A DNA stretch of 64,000 bases from Paucibacter sp. TC2R-5 (GCF_025717605.1 NZ_JAJIRQ010000007.1:124001-188000), one strand, 5' to 3'; shown: positions 43,968 to 54,450, counted from the first letter of the stretch. Numbers and translations: made by a program. Notes: a model not told the origin generated them from the letters alone.

Positions 43968-44729
43968 CTACTGCCCCTTGAACAAGCCCTGAAATTGCCG
44001 CGACACCGGCAACTTCTCCTCGCGGCCCTTCAGCGTGACGTGCATGGCGTTTTCATCCACCCGCACCGCGCTGGCGATGCAGCGGCTATTGACCAAGACG
44101 CTGCGGTGCAACTGCCAGAACGCGTCGGCATCCAGCCCGGCCAGCAGTTCCTTGAGTGGTGTACGGATCAGCGCCTCGCCGCCCTGGTAGACGACGCGGG
44201 TGTAGCGGTTGTCGCTCTCGAAATAGATCACCTCCTCGGGCGCGATCAACTTGATCTCGCGGCCCAGCGAGGCTTGGATAGGCCTTGAGACCGGCTTGGC
44301 CGGAGGCAGCAACTGCTGCAGCAGTTTTTGCAGATCGCCCGCTTGGGGAGCGGCCGCGCTCAAACGTGCCTGCACCCGCTGGACGGCCTGCGCCAAGCGC
44401 GCGTCTTCAACCGGCTTCAAACAGTAATCAACCGCCCCAGCTTCAAACGCCGACAGCGCATGGTCGCCATAGGCGCTCACGAACACCACTTGCGGCGGCG
44501 CGGCCAGCTCGCTCATGCGGCGCGCCACCTCCAGCCCGCTCAGACCCGGCATGCGGATATCCAGAAAGCACAGGGCCGGCTCATGTTCCAAATAATCGTC
44601 CCAGGCATCGACACCGTTCTCGCTGGCAGCCACGATGTCCAGTTCCGGCCACAGGCGCTTCAAAGCGGCGCGCAGTTGCTCGCGCGGGCCTTCTTCGTCA
44701 TCAGCGATCAGGGCTTTGATGTTCTTCAT
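43968..44729 (-). CDS. LytTR-family response regulator
   Basis: This 253-residue regulator has a receiver domain (KALIADDEEGPREQLR, phospho-Asp in LCFLDIRMPGLSG, VSAYGDHALSAFEAGAVDYCLKP). A C-terminal LytTR DNA-binding domain follows (IKLIAPEEVIYFESDNRYTRVVY, FWQLHRSVLVNSRCIASAVR). Family members bind direct repeats through beta-strand contacts. Its ATG overlaps the kinase stop by 4 bp (ATGA). The small ORF at 43784-43960 follows it directly. Confidence 0.93.
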   Translation of the reverse strand: MKNIKALIADDEEGPREQLRAALKRLWPELDIVAASENGVDAWDDYLEHEPALCFLDIRMPGLSGLEVARRMSELAAPPQVVFVSAYGDHALSAFEAGAVDYCLKPVEDARLAQAVQRVQARLSAAAPQAGDLQKLLQQLLPPAKPVSRPIQASLGREIKLIAPEEVIYFESDNRYTRVVYQGGEALIRTPLKELLAGLDADAFWQLHRSVLVNSRCIASAVRVDENAMHVTLKGREEKLPVSRQFQGLFKGQ

Positions 44730-45850
44730 GGTTTGGACTCCACGGTATGAATCTCCAGGCTTGCCGAACAACCAGGAGTCAAGGGCTTCAAGCTCAGACG
44801 CGCGCGCTCGCCATAGAGCTGCTGCAGCCGCTCGCGTGAATTCTGCAGGCCCAAGCCGTCCACAGCAGCGCTGCTCAGGCCAGCGCCGTCATCGCGCACC
44901 TCGATCAAGACCTGCCCCTCGGTCGGTTGGGCGATAGTGACGGTGATGCTGCCGCCGCGCAGCGCGGGCTCAATGCCGTGGCCGATGGCGTTCTCCACCA
45001 AGGTCAAAAGCAGGCCCGGCGGCAGCTGCAGCGATTCGTCCACGCCTGCGCCTACGTCGATCTGCCATTGCAATCTTGTGCCCAGGCGCGCTTGCATCAC
45101 CTCCAGATAGCTGCGCACGATCTGAAGCTCCTCGGTGAGACTGAGGCTCTCGCGCTCGAACATCGGCAAGGTGGCGCGCAAGTACGCCGTGAAGGAGCGC
45201 AAGGTGCTGCCCGCACGCGGGTCCTGGGTGTCGACCCAATGTTGCACCGAGGCCAGCGTGTTGAACAAAAAATGCGGCTGGATCTGCGCGGTGGCGAGGC
45301 GACGGGCGAGCTTGAGATGGCGTTCTTGCTCCTCCAACTCACGCAGGCGACTGGCAATCTGCTGCGCCCTTATCAGCACCAGAAAGAACCAAGATATCAG
45401 CGCCAGCACGCCCACAGCAGCAACGATCAGCACCAGCGCCTTTTGTTCTGATCGCTCCAGCGCAGGCACAAAGCTCAAGGGCTTGAACTTCAGCAACAGG
45501 AAGACCGCCGTCAGCAAAGCTACGCTTCCCACGGTATACAGATTCAATCGATTTCTGGTCGGCTGCCGCCACAGTTGCTTGGCCACCCACAAGGCCAAGC
45601 TGCTCATCCCCAGCGCAAGCAAGGCCGCCCAGTGGATCAGTCCACGCGCCACATCGTTGTAATTGATCGCCAGCAGCACCAACACATTGCTGTAGACGTA
45701 ATAGTCAATCGACTTGGGCCAGGGCTGCTGGCCAGCGCGGGCCATTTCCTCGGGCGTGAAGACGCGTCGTGGACCGGGCCAGACCCATTGGGTCCAGTCC
45801 AGTTTGAGCTTGCCCTCGGCATCGGCAGCGTTTGAAGATGTGCATCGCAT
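44726..45850 (-). CDS. LytS/YehU-type sensor histidine kinase
   Basis: This 374-residue kinase has four membrane helices (about residues 50-160). A coiled linker (QIASRLRELEEQERHLKLARR) leads to a His_kinase domain with ATAQIQPHFLFNTLASVQHW (phospho-His in QPHFLFN). The HATPase has LLTLVENAIGHGI (N box) and VRDDGAGL with GLGLQNSRERLQ. It lacks the 5TM-5TMR Lyt or GAF sensor. It pairs with the overlapping LytTR regulator downstream. Ligand unknown. Confidence 0.91.
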   Translation of the reverse strand: MRCTSSNAADAEGKLKLDWTQWVWPGPRRVFTPEEMARAGQQPWPKSIDYYVYSNVLVLLAINYNDVARGLIHWAALLALGMSSLALWVAKQLWRQPTRNRLNLYTVGSVALLTAVFLLLKFKPLSFVPALERSEQKALVLIVAAVGVLALISWFFLVLIRAQQIASRLRELEEQERHLKLARRLATAQIQPHFLFNTLASVQHWVDTQDPRAGSTLRSFTAYLRATLPMFERESLSLTEELQIVRSYLEVMQARLGTRLQWQIDVGAGVDESLQLPPGLLLTLVENAIGHGIEPALRGGSITVTIAQPTEGQVLIEVRDDGAGLSSAAVDGLGLQNSRERLQQLYGERARLSLKPLTPGCSASLEIHTVESKP

Positions 45851-45927
45851 GGCCGGCAGTCTAGGCCAGGCTCGCGATGTGTACTGGCCGGATGCGGCGA
45901 ACAGCGGATCGCCGCGTTGAATGGCGG

Positions 45928-46686
45928 CTAGAAGGACATCAACTCACCGCCGACAAACACCTTCAGCTCGCCCGGCTGGAACGCCACCCAGGGCTCGTCG
46001 CGCGTCAGCGGCTCGGTCGCGATGATGGCAACGCGGTCGTTTTGCGTGGTCAGCGCGGCAAAGTCAACGCTGAGGTCTTCGTCCTGCAAATTCACCCGAC
46101 CAAAGGGGTGGCGGCGCTGCAGATAGTGCAGGTGTGTCGAGCCATGCGCCCATAGCGCTTGGCCATTAGACAAAAGCATATTGAAGGTGCCGAAGGCATT
46201 GAGCTGCGGCATCAGCTCGGCCAGCGTGTGGGTCAACTCCTCGACCGAAGGCACATCGCAATGCGCCTTGCCCAGCTCCTGCATCAACCAGCAAAAGGCA
46301 CGCTCGCTGTCGGTCTGCCCGACCGGCTTGAAGGCCGCATGCAGGCGCGGCTCGAACTCTTTCAAATTGCCGTTGTGCGCGAACACCCAGTAGCGGCCCC
46401 ACAACTCGCGCTGAAACGGGTGGGTGTTTTCCAGCGAGACCTGGCCCTGCGTGGCCTTGCGGATATGTGCGATGACGTTATCGCTCTTGATCGGATAACG
46501 TTGCACCAACTCGGCCAGAGGCGAGACTCGGGCGCTATGGTGGTCGACAAAATGGCGCAGGCCGCGGCCCTCGAAGAAGGCAATGCCGAAGCCATCCTTG
46601 TGCTCGTCGGCGCGATTCGCCAAGCCGGTGAAGCTGAACATCACGTCGGTGGGCGTATTGGCATTCATGCCGAGCAGTTGGCACAT
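45928..46686 (-). CDS. Class II glutamine amidotransferase (YafJ-like)
   Basis: This 252-residue N-terminal-nucleophile amidohydrolase begins MCQLLGMN with catalytic Cys2. It has HIRKATQG (glutamine-binding Arg), NTHPF and FAHNGNL, the oxyanion Asn/Gly motif, and then TDSERAFCWLM. The protein is a stand-alone glutaminase domain without a synthetase domain, as in YafJ. Its acceptor substrate is unknown. The stop of the downstream flavoprotein gene order gives a 12-bp gap on the same strand, suggesting cotranscription with it. Confidence 0.9.
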   Translation of the reverse strand: MCQLLGMNANTPTDVMFSFTGLANRADEHKDGFGIAFFEGRGLRHFVDHHSARVSPLAELVQRYPIKSDNVIAHIRKATQGQVSLENTHPFQRELWGRYWVFAHNGNLKEFEPRLHAAFKPVGQTDSERAFCWLMQELGKAHCDVPSVEELTHTLAELMPQLNAFGTFNMLLSNGQALWAHGSTHLHYLQRRHPFGRVNLQDEDLSVDFAALTTQNDRVAIIATEPLTRDEPWVAFQPGELKVFVGGELMSF

Positions 46687-46698
46687 GGCTTAAACCTC

Positions 46699-47958
46699 TT
46701 ACCCTTCGAAGAACAGGCGCTTGAAGCCCTTCAGGCTGATCAAATTGCCGGGGTTGCTGGTTTCGTTCAAAACGCCACTCATCCGTTTGACCAAACGCTC
46801 GCTCTTGTTAGCGCGCCAGATCAAGAGGTCGATCAACCAGGGGTGGGCGTTGACCTGATTGGCGCGCTCGTAAAGGTCGAATTTAGGCTTGAGCGCCGTC
46901 AGGCTTTGCTCATAGGCCTTGCGAATCTGCGCGTCGCTGGCACCGTTGGCGCGGCCCGCCAGCAACGCATCGGCCGCCAGCATGCCGGTTTCCATCGCCT
47001 TGCCAATCCCTTCGCCGGTGAAGGAATAGGTGCTACCGGCCGCTTCACCGGTGACCAACAAGCCGGGGCGGCTCCACTTGGCTCCGGTCAAGGTGCAACG
47101 AAGCGGCGCACCCTTCAATTCGCCCAGCAACTCGCCTTCGCGCATCAACTCGGCAGCGGGCGGATAGCTCTCAACAAAGGCGTCGAAGATCTTGCGCAGA
47201 TTCAGCTCTTTCTTGCTGCCTTTGCCGTCTTCCGACTTGTGACTGCCCGCCACACCGACGCCGATATTGAAGCAGCCGTCCGGCGCCGGGAAGATCCAGC
47301 CATAGCCGGGCCGCACCTTCTTGGTCCACACCACATCCATCGCCTTGATGCGCCCGACCATGCTGGGCGCGCGTACATAACCCCTTAGTGCTACGCCACT
47401 GGGCGTGTGGCGCTCGCACAGTCCGGCGGCCGTCAGTGCCTTGGGCACGGCGCCGGTGGCCAGGATCACCCAGTCGGCGCGGACTTCCTTCGATTCGTCG
47501 CCGACCTTCAAGGTCGCGCCGATCACGCGCGCTTCAGCATCCAGCAGCGGCGCCTCGAAGCGTGCCGGCGCCACAAACTTCGCGCCCGCGTCCTGTGCGC
47601 CTTGGCACAAGATGTCGTCCAGGATTCTGCGCGGCAGTACAGCCAGCTGACCGGGCACGTCGATGCGGCCACCGCGCGGACCTATGCAGCCGACATGCGC
47701 GACCGGCTGCGCACGCGCCATCACTTGGTCGAGCAAACCCAGGCGAGCCAAAGCGGCGTGGGAATCAGGGATCAACCCATCGCCGCAAATCTTGTCGCGG
47801 CCTTGGGGCAGTTGATCAACCAGCAATACATCTAGGCCCGCTTGCGCCAACACCCTGGCTGCTGCGCTACCGGCGGGGCCGGCGCCGATGATCAAAACGT
47901 CGCAGCGCGGAGGAACAGCGAGATGCGTGGCGGCAATGAGTGCTTCTGACGGGGACAT
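46699..47958 (-). CDS. FAD-dependent oxidoreductase, geranylgeranyl reductase family
   Basis: This 419-residue flavoprotein has an N-terminal Rossmann dinucleotide fold (DVLIIGAGPAGSAAARVL), the RDKICGDGLIPD segment typical of geranylgeranyl-reductase-type enzymes, and a mid DG-type FAD motif (TGEAAGSTYSFTGEGIGKAMETG). Family members reduce polyprenyl double bonds or carry out related flavin chemistry on lipids. There are no photosynthesis genes nearby, so a role in bacteriochlorophyll synthesis is not supported. ATG 47958 is preferred over TTG 47964. Confidence 0.85.
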   Translation of the reverse strand: MSPSEALIAATHLAVPPRCDVLIIGAGPAGSAAARVLAQAGLDVLLVDQLPQGRDKICGDGLIPDSHAALARLGLLDQVMARAQPVAHVGCIGPRGGRIDVPGQLAVLPRRILDDILCQGAQDAGAKFVAPARFEAPLLDAEARVIGATLKVGDESKEVRADWVILATGAVPKALTAAGLCERHTPSGVALRGYVRAPSMVGRIKAMDVVWTKKVRPGYGWIFPAPDGCFNIGVGVAGSHKSEDGKGSKKELNLRKIFDAFVESYPPAAELMREGELLGELKGAPLRCTLTGAKWSRPGLLVTGEAAGSTYSFTGEGIGKAMETGMLAADALLAGRANGASDAQIRKAYEQSLTALKPKFDLYERANQVNAHPWLIDLLIWRANKSERLVKRMSGVLNETSNPGNLISLKGFKRLFFEG

Positions 47959-48060
47959 TAACAATTTTTCCTCTGGAGAGGGCGTATTTTAGGAGGCGTT
48001 AACGGCATGGTTGGCGAGGCCAAGTTGCCTAGCCCATCACAGACACTTTAGCTGGCAAAA

Positions 48061-48086
48061 AAAACGGCCCCCGAAGGAGCCGTTTT
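48061..48086. terminator. Bidirectional-looking terminator near the TonB receptor end
   Basis: Arms AAAACGGC (48061-48068) and GCCGTTTT (48079-48086) are flanked by an A-run upstream and T-run downstream. It lies 42 bp after the stop of the TonB receptor gene and can terminate that minus-strand transcript (A-run on plus equals U-run on minus). Confidence 0.75.
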
Positions 48087-48127
48087 CAACTTACTTGCTG
48101 ACTAACTCAGCAATGAGTCTGCTTAGA

Positions 48128-50974
48128 TCAGAACTTCTGGCCGTAGCGGACATACAGGAAGCGACCTGGGATCATGTACTGTGGGTCAAAGCTGTTGTTG
48201 GCGGTCGAGTACGAAATCGGTGGGTTCTTGTCGAACAGATTGTTCACGCCCAGAGTAATCGTGCCCTTCCAAGGTGCCCTGTACGAAGCTGACACATCGT
48301 GGTAGACCACTGCGCCGATCCGGTTTGTCGCATCAGTCGTATCTGTGCTGGGTGACGAGCACAGGTTATCGAGGCCCACGCCGGTCAACCTGGAGCAGTC
48401 TTCGGTTTGAGCACCGAAGTAACGCGCACCCCAGGTTGCGCCGAAATCACCATAAGACCAGTTGGCGTTCAAATTGCTACGCAGACGCCAGTAGTTATCA
48501 CGGTTGAAGTACTTGCCGACCCGGTTTTCACCACTGGAATCGGTGAAGTCCTTCATATAGGTCGAATCCAATACCAAGCCGAAGGTACCGAAGCTAGTCT
48601 TAGGCAGACGATAGTTAATCGTCATGTCGTAGCCTTCAACCTTGGTCGTCGCGTAGTTCAGGCCGGCAGACAACAAGGTGTTGATGGCGCCGCCTGGGTT
48701 ACGTGTGAACGCGCTGCAAAAAGCTGCTTGGCCTTCCTTGATGCAACGATCCAAAATGGTCGAAGCGCCGATGGTCTCGATACCGTCCTTGATGTCAATC
48801 TTCCACCAATCCAGCGACACGTCGAAGCCGGTCAAGAAGCCAGGGGCGAAAACGACTCCGAGGGTCTTGGTCGTCGAGGATTCAGGCTTCAAATTGGTGT
48901 TGCCGCCAACGCTGATGCGAATCTGCGAGTTGCCTTGGTCGTAACCGCCGACTGGCACGCCTTGCGCATGGCAACGGCCCTTTTGCTCGGCGGTCAACTT
49001 TGCGTAGCCACCACCGTTGGTGGTCGAGCAAGGGTCGCCCAGGGTCGGGAAGCTGTCGGACACGCCCTGGTACAACTCAGAGATCGAAGGTGCGCGGAAG
49101 CCTTGGCCCCAGTTACCACGAACCATGAAGCTGTCGACGACTTGCCAACGCAAACCGGCCTTGCTGTTGGTGGTGCTGCCGAAGTTGGAATAGTCGGAAT
49201 AACGTGTCGCTACCGACAGGTCAATCATCTTGGCGAAGGGCAGGCCCTTCAGCAAAGGAATCGACAACTCACCGAAAGCCTCTTTGACGTTGTAGCTGCC
49301 ATCAGTCGCTGTGCGGGCGTTGCCCGTGGTGTTGCCCGATGCGATCAAAGCATCCGGACGGTCATAACCCGACTCGCTACGACGCTCAACGCCCAAGGCG
49401 ATGGAGGCCATACCAGCAGGCAGCTTGACCAGGTCACCGGACATATTGGCATAGACCTGGGACATCGTGGAGCCCCGCAGGTCATGCGCCTCAAAGCTGG
49501 TGTAACCCAGCATGCCCGGCGTGATCGAGCCAACACCGCCCAACAGGTTCATAGGCACGCAATCCGGCACGCGGGTCGCGATGTCGCCGGCCTTGCTGAC
49601 GCAGGTCGGAACACCCTTGCCATCCAGCATCGACGGGCCGAGTGCGGAACGCATGGCCAGCAGATTGAACAAGCCCTTGGTCGTGTCTTGCTGGCTGTTG
49701 CGGCCATAGGTGGCGCCAGCATCCCAGCTGAAATCACGCTCCAGCATTGTGAAGCTGCCTTCCAGGCCGGCGTTGAAGCCGCTGGTGTTGACGTCTTGCT
49801 TGTAAGAACGGCCGCCGGTTTCAACCGCACGACGCTGCACACGGGACACATCCAACCCGAACGGGTTGTACATGCTGTCCTTGCTGATCGCAATCGTCTT
49901 AGGGATAGAGCCGGCGCCAGGGCCGGTACCCAGAACGATAGGCATCGCAGCCAGCAACTGCTCGGACTTGCGGTTATTGAACACCGCCATCATGCTGGCC
50001 GTGATCTTGTCGCTGATGTCGTACTGCACGCGGCCAAAAACCGAAGCGCGCTCTTGCGGCGTCACCAGGTAGTTGTCGGGCGCGAAGTTGTAGTTATCCT
50101 TAGCGCTGTAGGCGCGCCAGTCATTGCCAACTTTGCCTGGATCGTAGGTGAACTGACCCGCAGCGCCGCCTGGACGCGATTCGCCGCCTGTACAAAGACC
50201 GGTCACAGAGCTGAAAGTGCCCTTGCAAAGGCCGAAGCGGCCGCCAGGAATGGTCGAGCTGCCGAAGGTCACGCCGGTGTTCACGACGGGGACCGCAGAG
50301 ATGTCTCGGTCGCCTGCTCCGAGAGCGTCTTCCTTGACATAGGCCATGCCCAACACCGAGCGAACTTTGCCCGAGTTGCCGCCAATGGTCAGGTCGACAG
50401 ACTGGCGCTTGCCGTCACCCTTGCCGTACTGACCTGTGTAGCCATTGAACTCCATGCCTTCAAAGGACTTGCGCAAGATCACGTTCACCACGCCAGCGAT
50501 AGCGTCTGAACCGTAAGTCGCGGATGCGCCGTCTTTCAGCACGTCGATTCTTTCGACAGCTGCTGTAGGGATGGTATTCAAGTCAACCGCGCCGCCCAGG
50601 CCGGTACCACCGACCCAACGCTTGCCGTTAACGAGGACGAGGGTTCGGCCGGAGCCCAGGTTACGCAAGCTCACTTGCGATTCGCCGTTACCGCCGTTGT
50701 TGAAAGAAGAGTTCAGCGCCGAGCCGTTCGTGCTGATCTGCTGAATCATTTCGCCGACCGATGTCAAACCAGTAGCCTGCAGCGCTTCTCTATTGAGAGA
50801 AAACACCGGCTGTGAGGTCTCGGCGTCGATGCGCTTGATGCGGCTGCCGGTGATTTCGATACGCTCCAGTTGCTGAGCTTCAGCCGTCTGAGCCTGCGCA
50901 GCAGCGGCCATTGTGCCGATCACGATAAAAACAGCAGCGCCTATGGCGCTGGTTTTATGAGTTTTGTTGATCAT
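48128..50974 (-). CDS. TonB-dependent outer membrane receptor
   Basis: This 948-residue receptor has a signal peptide (IGTMAAAAQAQ) and a TonB-box-like segment (RIEITGSRIKR). A plug domain follows (about 50-170: SVGEMIQQISTNG, LRNLGSGRTLVLVNGKR, VERIDVLKDGASATYGSDAIAGVVN), then a 22-strand-type barrel ending RFLYVRYGQKF with terminal Phe. The plug text resembles the large receptors (SusC-like/OMR family of proteobacteria) for oligosaccharides or peptides rather than classic siderophores. Cargo is unknown; no transporter or sugar hydrolase is next door. Confidence 0.93.
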   Translation of the reverse strand: MINKTHKTSAIGAAVFIVIGTMAAAAQAQTAEAQQLERIEITGSRIKRIDAETSQPVFSLNREALQATGLTSVGEMIQQISTNGSALNSSFNNGGNGESQVSLRNLGSGRTLVLVNGKRWVGGTGLGGAVDLNTIPTAAVERIDVLKDGASATYGSDAIAGVVNVILRKSFEGMEFNGYTGQYGKGDGKRQSVDLTIGGNSGKVRSVLGMAYVKEDALGAGDRDISAVPVVNTGVTFGSSTIPGGRFGLCKGTFSSVTGLCTGGESRPGGAAGQFTYDPGKVGNDWRAYSAKDNYNFAPDNYLVTPQERASVFGRVQYDISDKITASMMAVFNNRKSEQLLAAMPIVLGTGPGAGSIPKTIAISKDSMYNPFGLDVSRVQRRAVETGGRSYKQDVNTSGFNAGLEGSFTMLERDFSWDAGATYGRNSQQDTTKGLFNLLAMRSALGPSMLDGKGVPTCVSKAGDIATRVPDCVPMNLLGGVGSITPGMLGYTSFEAHDLRGSTMSQVYANMSGDLVKLPAGMASIALGVERRSESGYDRPDALIASGNTTGNARTATDGSYNVKEAFGELSIPLLKGLPFAKMIDLSVATRYSDYSNFGSTTNSKAGLRWQVVDSFMVRGNWGQGFRAPSISELYQGVSDSFPTLGDPCSTTNGGGYAKLTAEQKGRCHAQGVPVGGYDQGNSQIRISVGGNTNLKPESSTTKTLGVVFAPGFLTGFDVSLDWWKIDIKDGIETIGASTILDRCIKEGQAAFCSAFTRNPGGAINTLLSAGLNYATTKVEGYDMTINYRLPKTSFGTFGLVLDSTYMKDFTDSSGENRVGKYFNRDNYWRLRSNLNANWSYGDFGATWGARYFGAQTEDCSRLTGVGLDNLCSSPSTDTTDATNRIGAVVYHDVSASYRAPWKGTITLGVNNLFDKNPPISYSTANNSFDPQYMIPGRFLYVRYGQKF

Positions 50975-51198
50975 CTTTAGTTAACCTTGGGGTAGTGGTT
51001 TGTCACAATCGCTGCTGCCGATGACTGGCCTTTTTTGGGCCAATCCGACCAGAACAACGGCTCTTGGTAACAAAACTTTACCGCCCCCCCGTGCCAAAGG
51101 ACATGGTGATATGTCCCCGTGACAAAGATGCAACACCCGCCGCTGACTCGGCCGCCAGTTGCTGTATGCGACTCGCCTACACAGCATGAATCGAAAGT

Positions 51199-53385
51199 TC
51201 AATCCCTAATTGCCTTCACTTTCAGCCGCCAAGCATGCAACAGCGGCTCGGTATAGCCGCTGGGCTGCTCCAGGCCCTTGAAGACCAGGTCCAGCGCTGC
51301 TTGATAGGCTGCCGAGCTGTCGAAGTGCCCGGCCATCGGCTGGTAAAGCGCGTCGCCGGCGTTTTGCCCGTCCACCACCGCAGCCATGCGCTCGAAGGTC
51401 TCGTTCACCTGCGCGGCGGTCGTCACACCATGCAATAACCAGTTAGCGATGTGCTGGCTGGAAATTCTCAGCGTGGCACGATCCTCCATCAGGCCGATAT
51501 TGTGGATATCCGGCACCTTGGAGCAACCCACACCCTGATCCACCCAGCGCACCACATAGCCCAAAATACCCTGGGCGTTGTTGTCCAACTCCTGCTGAAT
51601 CTCGGCTGCCGACCAGTTCGCTTGTGCGACTACCGGAATTTGCAGCAATTTATCCAGGATTGAATTGCGCTCGGCGTCGGCATCGATTTGCTCCAATTCC
51701 TTTTGCACCTGCGCCACATTGACCTGGTGATAGTGCAAGGCATGCAGCGTCGCGGCGGTCGGCGACGGCACCCAGGCGGTATTGGCCCCCGCCTTGGGAT
51801 GAGCAATCTTTTGCTCCAGCATCGCCGCCATCAGGTCGGGCATCGCCCACATGCCCTTGCCGATCTGGGCGCGGCCACGCAGGCCGCAGGAGAGGCCCGT
51901 CAGCACATTGCTGCGCTCGTAGGCCGCAATCCAGGCGCTGGTCTTCATATCGCCTTTGCGGAACATAGGGCCTGCCTGCATGGCGGTGTGCATCTCGTCG
52001 CCGGTTCGGTCCAGGAAACCGGTGTTGATGAAGGCAACGCGACTGGCGGCTGCAGCTATACAGGCCTTCAGATTGACGCTGGTGCGGCGCTCTTCGTCCA
52101 TGATGCCGAGCTTGACGGTGTTCTCGGGCAGGCCCAGCATGGCCTCGACGCGGCCGAAGATTTCGGACGCAAAAGCGACTTCCGCCGGGCCGTGCATCTT
52201 GGGCTTGACGATGTAGACCGAACCGGTGCGGCTATTGCCCTTGCGCTGCAGATCGTGAATCGCGATGGTCGTCGTGATGACGGCGTCCATGATGCCTTCG
52301 GGAATTTCCAAGCCCGCGCCATACAGGATGGCCGGATTGGTCATCAGGTGGCCCACATTGCGCACAAACATCAGCGAGCGGCCATGCAGCTTGACCTCGC
52401 CGCCGTTTTCACCATTGACGCCGGTGTAGACGCGATCGGGGTTCAGGCTGCGCGAAAAAGTCTTGCCGCCCTTGCTGACTTCCTCGGTCAGCGTGCCCCT
52501 CAAGATACCCAGCCAATTGCCGTAGGCCAAGACCTTGTCCTCGGCGTCGACAACAGCGACCGAGTCCTCCAAATCCAGAATCGTCGACAGCGCTGCCTCC
52601 AAGATCAGATCGCTGACCCCCGCGGCGTCACTCTGACCAATCGCGGTGCTTCGATCAATCTGAATGTCCAGATGCAGGCCGTTGTGGCACAGCAGCACCG
52701 AAGTCGGCGCCGCCGCCTCGCCTTGATAGCCGATGAACTGAGCGGGATCGGCCAGGCCGGTGACGCTCGCACCCTGTGCCACGACCAAGCGGCCCGACTC
52801 GACGCGATAGGCGGTGGCATCTTTGTGTGATCCGTTCGACAAAGGCGCAGCTTGATCCAAGACCTGACGGGCAAAGGCGATCACCTTCTCACCGCGCACC
52901 GGGTTGTAGCGGCCAGCTTTTTCGGCGCCGCCGCTCTCCGAGATGACATCGGTGCCATAGAGCGCGTCATACAGCGAGCCCCAGCGCGCATTGGCGGCGT
53001 TCAAGGCATAGCGGGCGTTCAGAATCGGCACCACCAGTTGCGGACCGGCCTGCAGCGCCAGCTCCGCGTCCACATGGGCGGTGCTGATCTGCACCGCGCC
53101 CGGCGCCGGCACCAGGTAGCCAATCTGCTCCAGATGCGCGCGGTAGGCCGGCATGTCGGTGATCGGGCCGGGGTGAGTGCGATGCCAAGCATCCAAGTCG
53201 GTTTGAAGACGGTCACGCTCGGCCAGCAAGGCGATGTTCTTGGGCGCCAGGTCGCTGACGATGGCATCGAAGCCGGACCAGAAAGCAGCGCTATTCACGC
53301 CAGTGCCGGGCAGCACCTGCTGCTCGATGAAGTTAAAAAGCTCGGTCGCGACTTGCAAACCGTGGACTTGGGTGCGTGCGGTCAT
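51199..53385 (-). CDS. glcB: Malate synthase G
   Basis: GlcB condenses glyoxylate and acetyl-CoA to malate. The 728-residue length fits the monomeric G isoform. Visible landmarks are [83 protein letters not shown] and [16 protein letters not shown]. Start MTARTQVHG at 53385 is chosen over the longer frame to 53448. It is divergent from a LysR gene, with an LTTR-like site between them. No glycolate oxidase genes are adjacent. Confidence 0.95.
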   Translation of the reverse strand: MTARTQVHGLQVATELFNFIEQQVLPGTGVNSAAFWSGFDAIVSDLAPKNIALLAERDRLQTDLDAWHRTHPGPITDMPAYRAHLEQIGYLVPAPGAVQISTAHVDAELALQAGPQLVVPILNARYALNAANARWGSLYDALYGTDVISESGGAEKAGRYNPVRGEKVIAFARQVLDQAAPLSNGSHKDATAYRVESGRLVVAQGASVTGLADPAQFIGYQGEAAAPTSVLLCHNGLHLDIQIDRSTAIGQSDAAGVSDLILEAALSTILDLEDSVAVVDAEDKVLAYGNWLGILRGTLTEEVSKGGKTFSRSLNPDRVYTGVNGENGGEVKLHGRSLMFVRNVGHLMTNPAILYGAGLEIPEGIMDAVITTTIAIHDLQRKGNSRTGSVYIVKPKMHGPAEVAFASEIFGRVEAMLGLPENTVKLGIMDEERRTSVNLKACIAAAASRVAFINTGFLDRTGDEMHTAMQAGPMFRKGDMKTSAWIAAYERSNVLTGLSCGLRGRAQIGKGMWAMPDLMAAMLEQKIAHPKAGANTAWVPSPTAATLHALHYHQVNVAQVQKELEQIDADAERNSILDKLLQIPVVAQANWSAAEIQQELDNNAQGILGYVVRWVDQGVGCSKVPDIHNIGLMEDRATLRISSQHIANWLLHGVTTAAQVNETFERMAAVVDGQNAGDALYQPMAGHFDSSAAYQAALDLVFKGLEQPSGYTEPLLHAWRLKVKAIRD

Positions 53386-53473
53386 GGTGTGGGGCCTCGA
53401 TACAAAAAAACTGGATACCCAGAATCTATGCGACTTTGCTGACGCCATTCATCGCCTCAGACGCATGGAATAC

Positions 53474-53495
53474 CTGATTAATTTGCATGAATCAG
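53474..53495. promoter_or_regulatory. LysR-type operator candidate between glcB and the LysR gene
   Basis: CTGATT (53474-53479) and AATCAG (53490-53495) form a perfect inverted repeat around a 10-bp AT-rich spacer, containing the T-N11-A pattern of LTTR boxes. It lies 46 bp before the LysR start and 89 bp before the glcB start, in the short divergent intergenic region. Binding is inferred. Confidence 0.55.
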
Positions 53496-53541
53496 ACGAA
53501 ACACGAGTTTTTTAGCTCCATGCGGCAGCACAATCAGCGGC

Positions 53542-54450
53542 ATGGACCGCCTCAAGCAGATCGAATCCTTTGTCTTGGTAGCCACCCGCGGCAGCCTGAC
53601 CGCCGCGGCACAAGTCGAGGGCGTAGCCCCGGCAGTGATGGGCCGGCGCATCGATGCGCTGGAGTCGCGTCTGGGCGTCAAACTCTTGCTGCGCACCACG
53701 CGGCGTATCAGCCTGACGCATGAAGGCAGCGCTTTTCTGGAAGATTGCCAGCGTTTGCTGGTCGACTTCAACAACGCCGAAGCCAGCGTCAGCGCCGGCG
53801 GCGTCAAGGCCAGCGGCCATTTGCGCATCACCGCTCCGGCCGGCTTCGGCCGCCGCCATGTGGCGCCCCTGGTGCCGGAGTTCTTGGCCGAGCACCCGGA
53901 CGTCAGCATTTCACTGAACCTGAGCGACCGCGTAGTCGATATCAGTGGCGAAGGTTTTGATTGCGCGGTGCGCGTTGGCGACCTGCCGGATTCCAGCCTG
54001 GTCAGCGTGCGCCTGGCCGACAACCGGCGCCTGTGCGTCGCCACCCCGGCCTATCTGAAGCGGGCCGGCACGCCGCAGCACCCGAGCGAGCTGGCGCGCC
54101 ACAGCTGCCTGATGCTCAGCTCCGACGCCAGCCAGACGCGCGGCTGGGCCTTTAGCGTTGACGGCGAAGTGATCTTCGCCCGCCCGGGCGGGCGGCTCGA
54201 TTGCAGCGACGGCCAAGTGCTGCACGACTGGTGTCTGGCCGGTCTGGGCCTGGCTTGGCGCAGCACCTGGGAGGTCGAAGCCGACATCCAGGCCGGCCGG
54301 CTGGTCGCCGTGCTGGGCAGCTTCGCCGCACCGCCGAATGGCATCTTTGTGCTGATCCCGCAGCGCAAACACTTACCGCTGCGCGTGCGCTTATGGATAG
54401 ATTTTTTGAAACTGAGCTATGGCAACGATGCCTATTGGCTCAATAGATGA
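53542..54450 (+). CDS. LysR-family transcriptional regulator
   Basis: This 302-residue regulator has an N-terminal HTH (MDRLKQIESFVLVATRGSLTAAAQVEGVAPAVMGRRIDALESRLG) and a periplasmic-binding-protein-like effector domain (SGHLRITAPAGFGRRHVAPLV). The GHLRITAP start of the effector domain is common in the large LTTR group with wide roles. The divergent arrangement with glcB suggests it may regulate glcB. Its stop overlaps the DUF2214 gene start by 4 bp. Confidence 0.92.
   Translation: MDRLKQIESFVLVATRGSLTAAAQVEGVAPAVMGRRIDALESRLGVKLLLRTTRRISLTHEGSAFLEDCQRLLVDFNNAEASVSAGGVKASGHLRITAPAGFGRRHVAPLVPEFLAEHPDVSISLNLSDRVVDISGEGFDCAVRVGDLPDSSLVSVRLADNRRLCVATPAYLKRAGTPQHPSELARHSCLMLSSDASQTRGWAFSVDGEVIFARPGGRLDCSDGQVLHDWCLAGLGLAWRSTWEVEADIQAGRLVAVLGSFAAPPNGIFVLIPQRKHLPLRVRLWIDFLKLSYGNDAYWLNR

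Noticed and set aside
48407-50509. Antisense open frame of about 700 codons across the TonB receptor gene
   Set aside because: The minus frame is an unmistakable TonB-dependent receptor; the plus frame shows no family motifs and no start context.
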